From Norana najaformis (Eukaryota > Annelida > Clitellata > Crassiclitellata > Hormogastridae): DNA of 64,000 bases. The DNA lies in NCBI GenBank assembly GCA_964023275.1, contig OZ029913.1, forward strand, positions 40,415,757 through 40,479,756, read 5' to 3'. The notes below the pieces were generated by a model. It had not been told where the DNA came from, did not search any database, and saw only the letters and a program-made list of their open reading frames with translations. This document shows, piece after piece, positions 57,263 through 64,000 of the stretch (positions are counted from its first letter, which is position 1; every line of letters starts with the position of its first letter). The translations under genes were made by a program, and so were the position numbers.

Positions 57263-59069
57263 GGCCTAGATGCTAGTGATAAAACCAACTTTATAGGAAG
57301 ATCATGAGAGCGAGGTGCTTCGCAGTGGTGACTGGACTGACGGAGATACCCAACAAGAAAAGAACAAGAGCAAAACAAGAACAAGAATAAAAACAAGAAC
57401 ATGTGAACAAGAAGAACAACAAAAGAACAAAGACAACAAGAACAGAACAAGGACAGAGACAGAAACAAGAACACGAAGCAAAATAAGCAGATCAAGAACT
57501 AGAAGAAGAGTCTATTACATCGACAATTTCCTTCCGCAGCGCCTTCACTCACTTCCGGTTACTGGCCGCAGAACCGTAAACGATCGTCACTGACTCAACT
57601 TGAAACGCAGATTTCAATTTCCGTATTGACCAATACGCACTTCGGCACCCGTTTCTTTTAGTTCTAATTTTCGAAATTGTCTATATTAATTGGTACAATT
57701 AGGCCTACACAACAATCTTCAATAACATATTTAACGTTAAACATTGTATATATATCAAATATTATATGTCGGTATGTTTTAACAGTAAGCAAATGTATAA
57801 TTTGACATATTTGTGACGATGGCGATCAATTCTCCCTTGACGAGGCGGGGTGACTCCAGCCCTGTTCTACACAAAGCGCTACCAACATCGTTGACCCTTC
57901 TACTTTCAATATAGAATGACCGCTGCGTACCATAGTGTCCGTTCCCAGCATAAAAGGTTCAGGATGGGCCGCTTCTCTAAGGGAGGCAACACTCTTATCT
58001 TCGTGCTATCGGGAATCAGTCCAAATCGCGGCCTAACAACAGGATGGGCCCAACTCCTGAAAATTAGATGAATGAGGGGAGACTATATGTAATATATAAT
58101 AGGTAGCACTACATATATGCATGTTATACAATAGAATCTATGTACATAACTTAATATCCATAATACATACGACATATTTTCGCACATATTTTGTTATACT
58201 CTTTGTTCGAAGTTCAGCAGTTCACAGCCCAGTTCTGTACATTCCGTCATTATATTTAGTCAATCAGGTCTGAACTTAAGACTCGTCTGAACTTAAAACT
58301 TGCTTACCAACCATATGTGACCCATCACGGCAAATGTAGGCTTTTGTCCTGACTTCTGGGTTTCCTAGCCCGTCGGATGTGCACGTTTGCATTTAGGCCT
58401 ACTGTGTATGTTTCACTTGATGACTTGTGCATTTATGATTATGGTGCGCTAGATTAGATTTGATGGGATTGAATTAGATTCGATTCATTAGACTAGACCA
58501 AAATGTCAAGGGTTGTAGCCCCTCCAGAAAGCCTTGTTCGAGTATTCACTTAAAACTGTGGAAAAGAAAAACAGATAAATAAAAAAGAAGTTCAAAAATG
58601 AATGAAAGGCCAAGAAACGATTAGATAGAAGAAAATATACAATAAAAACATAAAAAGAAATAAAATGAAATAAACTAAAACAGTGAAACAAGGTTGAACA
58701 AACGCCTGTAATTAAGAAAGAAGAAATACAAAATGAAGAAGAAATACAGTAAGAAGAAAAATTACAATGGGAAGAAAAAATAAGAAAAAATAAAGGAAAA
58801 TAAAATAAAAAGATTTTCTTTATTATGTTATAGTCGTTCAGTCCTAAAGATAACTTATGCCGTAGTTAAAGATATTTACAATAGAAAATAAATAAACTAA
58901 AAAGAAATAAAATCTAGTGAATGAATGGAACTAATGAAGGAGTAAAAGTAATATTATAGCGACTCTGGCTAGCATGGCTGCAACAATAGTTAACAACCCG
59001 TCTCGTGACGTCCTCTGTCGAATGAATTTGATACAACAGGATACATGAAATCGTTATCGTACTCTCGAA
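57263..59069. other. Intergenic DNA between NALF and the LINE cluster
   Basis: An A-rich stretch with GAACAAG words (57355-57495) may belong to the NALF 3' UTR. 57500-58250 has no recognised feature. 58255-58495 carries tail family A (plus): GGTCTGAACTTAAGACTCGT, CTTGCTTACCAACCATATG, TTGATGACTTGTGCATTTAT and GGTGCGCTAGATTAGATTTG. 58555-58920 is A-rich with AAGAAGAAATA words. Polyadenylation signals are common by chance here and none can be assigned. Confidence 0.5.
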
Positions 59070-60010
59070 AATTTATAAAGCGCTACTTTAAAGCTAAGCG
59101 TAGAGCACCAGCTTATTCACGAGCGCTGCGTCAAGTCAGAGGGATTGTCTGAAGATACAACGTGAAGAACAAAGTTGCCGGAAGACCAGAAAGAGGAGAA
59201 GGAAGGCGGCTGATTGGATGGCAGGGTAAGATTTCTTGAAAAGGTGGGAATACAGTTTTGAATAGAAATCCTGAGGAGTAATAGCTAGGAGGCGCTTGAG
59301 ACAGATGACGGTGGGTGAACGACGGAAGGGATAGAGGGACGCATAATTTGTGAAATTCAAAAGGGAGATCGTTTCAGAGTCGAGATGCAGTGGCGTATAT
59401 GGATCAGTTAGAGAACGTATACGACGAGTAGTTACTGGAGGGACGGGTGAGAGGATAAACGGGTAGAGCGAGTTGATTGGATGGTGGTAAAGAGTTTGTG
59501 AAACTGAGTAGTTTGGGAGTATTGCAGAGAGTTATATGTTAGAGAAAGAACTTTGAAATGAATGCTTTCGGGGAATATCAGCCAATGGAGCGATTTAAGG
59601 ATAGATGTGATATAGTGATGCTTGGGTGTCGTGGTGACAGCTCAAACAAGTGAATTTTGGATGAGTTGAAGACGCTTAATTCGAGATTAAGGAAAAGGGA
59701 ATTACAGTAGTCAAGCTTGGAGTAGACAACAGAGATAGCGATGGTAGAGGCAGTTTTAAAATCGAGCATAGTTCGAGTACGGCGAAGGTCACAAATATGA
59801 ATGACACAGGTACGCGATATTTAGGAAATCTGCTTTGAAAGCGAGAAATGCTGGTCAAAGGTGATGCCAAGATTGCGTACAGGCGAATTAGAGGTGAAAG
59901 TGCTAGTGGAAAAATTAGTTGATAAGTTGATGGAAGAGTTAAAGATTTCCTTAATCTGATCTGGTAGATATATAGAACAGTGAATTCGGTTTAACATTCC
60001 TTTTTCACAG
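59070..60010 (-). mobile_element. L2/CR1-like LINE 3' half, minus strand
   Basis: The minus strand gives SPVRNLGITFDQHFSLSKQI, TASTIAISVVYSKLDYCNSL then FLNLE, and a C-terminal region ending near 59136. 'RNLGxxFD' and 'SKLDYCNSLF' are strongly conserved downstream of the reverse transcriptase in L2-like LINEs. The tail at 59070-59130 includes AAAGCGCTACTTTAAAGCTA and CACCAGCTTATTCACGAGCG (family B). Frameshifts and stops make it dead. Confidence 0.8.
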
Positions 60011-60059
60011 ATCATATTCTGATTTTCCTTCTTCATCTTATCACTCTTTCCTCTCCAAT

Positions 60060-60330
60060 CTCAAACATCACCCACCGACTCTGCCACGCTGTCTCTCTGC
60101 CTGACTTTTGGATCTTGACCTGGAACCGAACCCTTTTAGCCCATGGATTTTGTTTTGACTGAGCGCCTGTGAATAAGCTGGTTCCGTGATGTGGCTTTCG
60201 TAGGGCGTTGTAGAAATCTCAGGATTACGATTACGATTACGAAGGCAAAGGAGATCAAAACGGATGAAAATAAAGAATTAAATTCGAGATCAAAACGGAT
60301 GAAAATAAAGAATTAACTTCAGTTGGCCTC
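60060..60330 (+). mobile_element. LINE tail family B, plus strand, with (ATTACG)n and a 35-bp duplication
   Basis: TGGATCTTGACCTGGAACCG, GAATAAGCTGGTTCCGTGAT and TAGGGCGTTGTAGAAATCTC lead into GATTACGATTACGATTACG. This is the reverse complement of the tail at 60530-60640. Directly after it, GAGATCAAAACGGATGAAAA plus TAAAGAATTAA is repeated twice (about 60247-60318). Confidence 0.7.
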
Positions 60331-60519
60331 TGTCTAAGCGCATGCGCAGACCACGCTAAGACGGCAACCGGCAATTCGTAGGCACAACTTGGGCAGGATT
60401 CGGCTGCAGCGGGAGATCACCCAGTCGACGCTATCACAGATAATGTATTAAGGGCTTGAGTCTACAAAGTCGATGACGTCATTTTGATAATTTCAGTTTC
60501 TACCAGCTTACTTATCGTA

Positions 60520-61765
60520 ATCGTAATCCCGATATTTCTACAGCGCCCAACGAAAGCTAAGTCAAGGGAACCAGCTTATTCACAGGCGTTCAGTCAAAAC
60601 AAAATCGATAGGCATGGTGGGTTCAGTTCCAGGTCAAGATCCAAGAGTCAACTAGGCAGGCACGCTGGCAGAAAGGCATGCAGGTAGTCAGACGGCTAAG
60701 GTGGGTGGTATTTGGAACCAGATCTGCAGGATAGATGAGGGAAGAAGAGGAATCAGGATAGGAACTGCGGAACAGGAGTGTTTTCAGTTTTGAATGGAAG
60801 ACCTGCGCAGAGATTGCAAGGAGTGAAGTTATAGTGAGTTCGTAAGATAGATCAGATAATTGTCGTAATTCTGGCGGGAGTTTATTCCGGAGGGGTGGAG
60901 CAGTTATGACTATGGAGCGATTTCCAAATTTTAACGATGAGGTGACGAAAGGGAGGGGAAGTGTTAGGAAGAAGAGGAGCGGGTTGAACGGAGTGGCTGG
61001 ATTGTAAATAGCTGGCGAAGACAGGAGGGTTGGGAGGATTGAAGTGTGTTATAGGTAAGTGATACGACGTTGTGCTTTATTCGTTCAGCAGGTATTTTTA
61101 GCCAGTAAAGTGATTTCAGAACAGGAGTGATGTGATGGTATTTGCTTGAAGGTGGTTTATCTGGGTTTTGTCTATATTCAGGAAAAGTGAATTACAGTAA
61201 TCAAGGTTTGCATGGATTATGGATGTGGCGATGGTATATGCAGTTTTGAAGTCAAACATAGGGGGATTCTGCGGAGGTCGCTGATATGCATGAAGCAAGA
61301 GCGGGAAAGATGGATGATATGATCAGAAAATGTCAAATATATTACACCTAGAATGCGGACAGGAGAGTTATTATTAAATGTGTTGATGGAGGCAGAGTCC
61401 AGGTTGAAGGAAACAGAGGGGTCAGAAATTTTCTTTAGCTGGTCGCGTAGGCCAATAAGTATGAATTCCGTCTTAGATGGGTTCAGGCACAAGAGATTTG
61501 ATATCATCCAGGAGGAGATTTGTTTAACCACGCGAAGAAGATGACTCATAGAGTCGTTGAAACAATTCGGAGAGAAGGAGATGAATAGTTGGGTATCATC
61601 AGCAGAGGTGATGGTCAGCTGAGGATGCTTTAGTAATATTATTGAACTTAGTGGGGCAGTGTAGAGGATAAACAGAAGAGGTCCTAGAACAGTCTTGTGG
61701 AACTTCACAAGTGAGAGAGCATGATCGAGAAGAGGCTTCCGACCTTTTAACAGGGAAAGAGCTAG
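60520..61765 (-). mobile_element. L2/CR1-like LINE 3' half, minus strand
   Basis: From right to left on the minus strand: VLGPLLFILYTAPL (RT), SADDTQLFISFSPNCF (the position of the catalytic YADD; the tyrosine codon is lost), QISSWMISNLLCLNPSKTEF, SPVRILGVIYLTFSDHIIHL, SRSCFMHISDLRRIPL and NLDYCNSLFLNI. It ends at 60520-60640 with tail family B (GGCGCTGTAGAAATATCGGG then ATTACGATTACG). The 5' half is missing, as is usual for truncated LINEs. A homologous piece lies at 14930-15325. Confidence 0.85.
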
Positions 61766-61964
61766 ATTAGAGAGAGAACTGTACCCAGAGGAGAGCAGAA
61801 GGATAACTTAATTTGTGGTTCCACAAATTTCGAGAGATAGCTTGAGATAGCTGATATAGAATACTAACATTTTTATTTTAATTCCTGAAAATTCACGATT
61901 AAACAAATTATAATGCAGTGTCATCTGGGTTACTAAGCAACAAGCTCACATAAATTTTGTCAGT

Positions 61965-62118
61965 CACAAGATGGCGCCACGTGACAAGCAACAGCTGTGT
62001 CTTGGGGTTACATCTACACACGCATACGTAACCCATGCTTAGTTTTAATACTGTAGCCGGTGTTACTTAGTAATATTAGTAATGTTAGCTATATTTTATT
62101 ATTAATATTACGAGGGCG
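61965..62118 (+). promoter_or_regulatory. Probable LRCH promoter / 5' UTR region
   Basis: CACAAGATGGCGCCACGTGAC (about 61967-61987) combines an AAGATGGCG word, the YY1 core often found near animal transcription starts, with the E-box CACGTGAC. It lies about 130-150 bp before the LRCH start codon, where a TATA-less promoter could be. No transcription start can be proved. Confidence 0.35.
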
Positions 62119-62299
62119 ATGGCGACGGCGATATCGGTTGTTGGTTCGGGCAGCCAGAGCCCTTCTTCGGTTTATCGTACGATTGAGAGAATTTTTGACG
62201 AGTCGCAGCACACGGGCGAAATAAACCTTAGCGGTCGGAAACTAAAGAAATACCCGTCTAGTGCGAATAAGTACGATTTGCTTGATACGACTAACGCAG
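62119..62299 (+). CDS. LRCH: LRCH family protein (leucine-rich repeats + calponin homology), exon 1
   Basis: Sixty codons plus one base, ATG at 62119 in good context (GGGCGATGG), donor GCAG|GTGAGA with GT at 62300, phase 1. The product reads MATAISVVGSGSQSPSSVYR, TIERIFDESQHTGEINLSGR, KLKKYPSSANKYDLLDTTNA. The stretch from 'IERIFDE' through 'LSGRKLKKYP' to 'YDLLDT' matches the segment just before the leucine-rich repeats of LRCH1-4, where 'A-DLS' follows; a phase-1 G completed by AT in exon 2 would supply that aspartate. LRCH proteins are cytoplasmic/cortical scaffolds linked to actin, septins and DOCK signalling. The repeats and CH domain lie beyond the window. Confidence 0.82.
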
Positions 62300-63855
62300 G
62301 TGAGACAGACGGAGGATACATCAGTGATAAGTTTCAGTAAATCGATTCGCGTGAACGATATCAGAAATTACATGTTATCATCTTTGTCGTCGTCGCCATC
62401 ATCATGATCAATCACCACCACCACTCTTCGTCGTAATCATTCTCCTGCTCCTACTCCTGCTCCTTTTGCTCCTCCTCCCCTCCGCCTCTTTCTGCTCTTC
62501 ATCATTATCGTGGGTTTCCTCGTCCTCCTGCTTTTCCTGCTCCTCCTTGTATGCCTTAACATCGTCGTCGTTGTCATCATCATCATCGAATCTCGAGTGT
62601 AAACCCTACTGCTAACCTAACTTGACGATCATTTGCCAGCGTCTTGGTTGGAGATTTGAACTCCAGACTGAGAGCTCTAAAGCCAATAAATTTTCTTGAA
62701 ATCTGATGGTAAAGTAAGGTAAGACAAGGCAAGGAAGGGTCAGACAGGATAAAGTAAGACAATACAAGATAAAGTAAGGTTAATTAGTTATCTAGACACT
62801 TGATATGATGCCGTTTATGTACCTGACAAAAGTGCTGCCTGCAGTATTTGCAGTTATGTTTAAGTTAATTTAGAACAAAAAAGGCAAGGTGAGGAGGACA
62901 ATGTAAGGCAAAACAAGGTAAGGCAATGTAAAGTAAGTATATGGGTATAACTGATACTTAAAGGATAATCAGTTGTTAAGGCTGATTGAGGGATTTCCCT
63001 GGCCTTTGTTTGTCACTAGGGCTGGGCTGTTGGTACTAGTCCTGCTGCATCTGACCCCGGGTTTGAAGTGGGCCTCTTATTGAAAGCTATTCCCATTTCC
63101 TAGCTCTCCATTGGACCACGCCCTAATTGTATATGGGCTCTTGAATTACCTGTTAATCCTGTCCCATCTGACCCCTGACCTTTAGACCCATCCTTTTGGG
63201 CATGCCTTTTGTAATAAAATACTGTTGAGAAGTGAACTTATGTGAAAAACACCTTATTATAATACATTACATTGCAATTAGTATCCATATGCCAGTCCAG
63301 ACTTGATAATTTATTATTTAGAAAGATATCTAAACAGGCCTCACATTGACTGGTTTAATAGTCGCCTAGAAATTAAATTGGCTTTTGATCATCATCACGA
63401 GAAATAGCAGCATCAAATTCATCTTCAGCAAAATCAAGACCATCCATCAGCATGCATTTTATTTTTGTTGTTAATATTTTTTTTGCCAGAGGTAAGTGTA
63501 ATCCTTCTGGTACAAAAAACTATGGTAGGAAATTATTTGGAAAGTCAGGCCTCATCCCAAGCAGCAGCAGCAGAAAACATGCCAAGGAAATCAATGGCAT
63601 TCCTGTGCTGGATGCAAATAGAAAAGCACTTGCTACAAATAGAAAGGTGCTGAAAAAGAAAACTAATCTCGCATGGCTGTCTAAAAGGCGACGGCCAACC
63701 TCACGGATGAAATCAACCCTGTTAGAGTTAATTGGGCTCATTGTTTTGAAGGCATGGGTAGAAAAGAGGTGTAGATGTTTCGCTTAGGAGAGAAAGTTAT
63801 CAGAATAACAAAATTAGACCTAAAACTAAACGTTTTGTTCATTAGTATTATACAT
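62300..63855 (+). other. LRCH intron 1 (start), no second exon seen
   Basis: (ATC)n/(TCC)n pyrimidine-rich DNA at 62380-62585, then a degenerate AAGGTAAGGCAA/AAAGTAAGAC repeat at 62705-62960. A 111-codon frame at 63452-63787 (for example GTKNYGRKLFGKSGLIPSSS, RKHAKEINGIPVLDANRKAL) has non-repetitive composition. It is preceded by a pyrimidine run and CCAG, but it is not LRCH-like and I do not recognise it; it may belong to the retrotransposon that follows. No LRR exon is visible. Confidence 0.5.
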
Positions 63856-63859
63856 CTAC

Positions 63860-64000
63860 TTCTATGTTCTTTCTTGATCTTGTCTCAAATTGGCCCTCAG
63901 CAGGGAGATCCTCTTGGTCCACTTCAGTTTTGTCTCGAGCTTCAGCCTGTGTTCCACTCTGACCTTCACATTGGTTATTTGGATGACCTGTCATTGGGTG
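63860..64000 (+). mobile_element. Reverse transcriptase fragment at the window edge
   Basis: An open frame reads SQIGPQQGDPLGPLQFCLEL, QPVFHSDLHIGYLDDLSLG. 'QQGDPLGPLLF' and 'YLDD' are the fourth and catalytic motifs of a reverse transcriptase common in uncharacterised non-LTR elements of marine invertebrates. It is cut by the window end, so its completeness is unknown. Confidence 0.7.

Overview
The window is nuclear DNA from an animal. It has split genes with GT-AG introns, tRNA-derived SINEs, non-LTR retrotransposons, hAT-type elements and very abundant microsatellites, and there are no bacterial operons. The mix of L2-like and RTE-like LINEs, SINEs ending in a 'GCGCTATATAAATG'-type tail and long simple repeats fits a marine invertebrate. 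I lean weakly towards a lophotrochozoan such as a mollusc; the window alone does not settle the phylum.

Three conserved protein-coding genes lie on the + strand. (1) A serotonin 5-HT2-like G-protein-coupled receptor has two coding exons (3726-4149 and 34323-35968). They are joined in phase 1 across a 30-kb intron and encode a 689-residue protein with all seven helices. (2) A member of the NALCN-channel auxiliary-factor family (NALF/FAM155, worm NLF-1) has a long first exon (39150-41003), a cysteine-rich second exon (52617-52791) and a probable last exon (56967-57115). The phases agree and give 725 residues. (3) The first coding exon of an LRCH gene (leucine-rich repeat plus calponin-homology protein) lies at 62119-62299, and the rest runs off the right edge. 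Two of the three genes act in neuronal excitability: a serotonin receptor and a partner of the sodium leak channel.

The remaining sequence, more than nine tenths of the window, is introns and intergenic DNA filled with mobile-element debris. The receptor intron holds a hAT-like non-autonomous element (6075-6506), SINEs, a 24-bp satellite (13941-14586), opposed LINE fragments (14930-16480), a short element with terminal inverted repeats (17844-18146), a decayed multi-copy gene-like relic (20550-22090), a Ty3/Gypsy integrase remnant (22868-23745), an almost complete L2-like LINE (25098-28250) and an RTE/BovB-like LINE (28860-30545). The NALF introns hold L2 3' fragments, a small hAT MITE with a target-site duplication, a candidate LTR and long purine/pyrimidine tracts. 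The NALF-LRCH interval holds two minus-strand L2 fragments.

The most unusual signals are at the receptor gene. A degenerate ~20-bp minisatellite in the first 300 bp of the intron looks like repeated copies of the exon-1 end plus its 5' splice site. A similar series of near-copies precedes the 3' splice site. The TM6 proline (6.50) is replaced by serine. A 22-bp tandem array built from a transposon-tail motif starts right after the stop codon. Family identifications come from motifs I recognise by eye; no database search was run.
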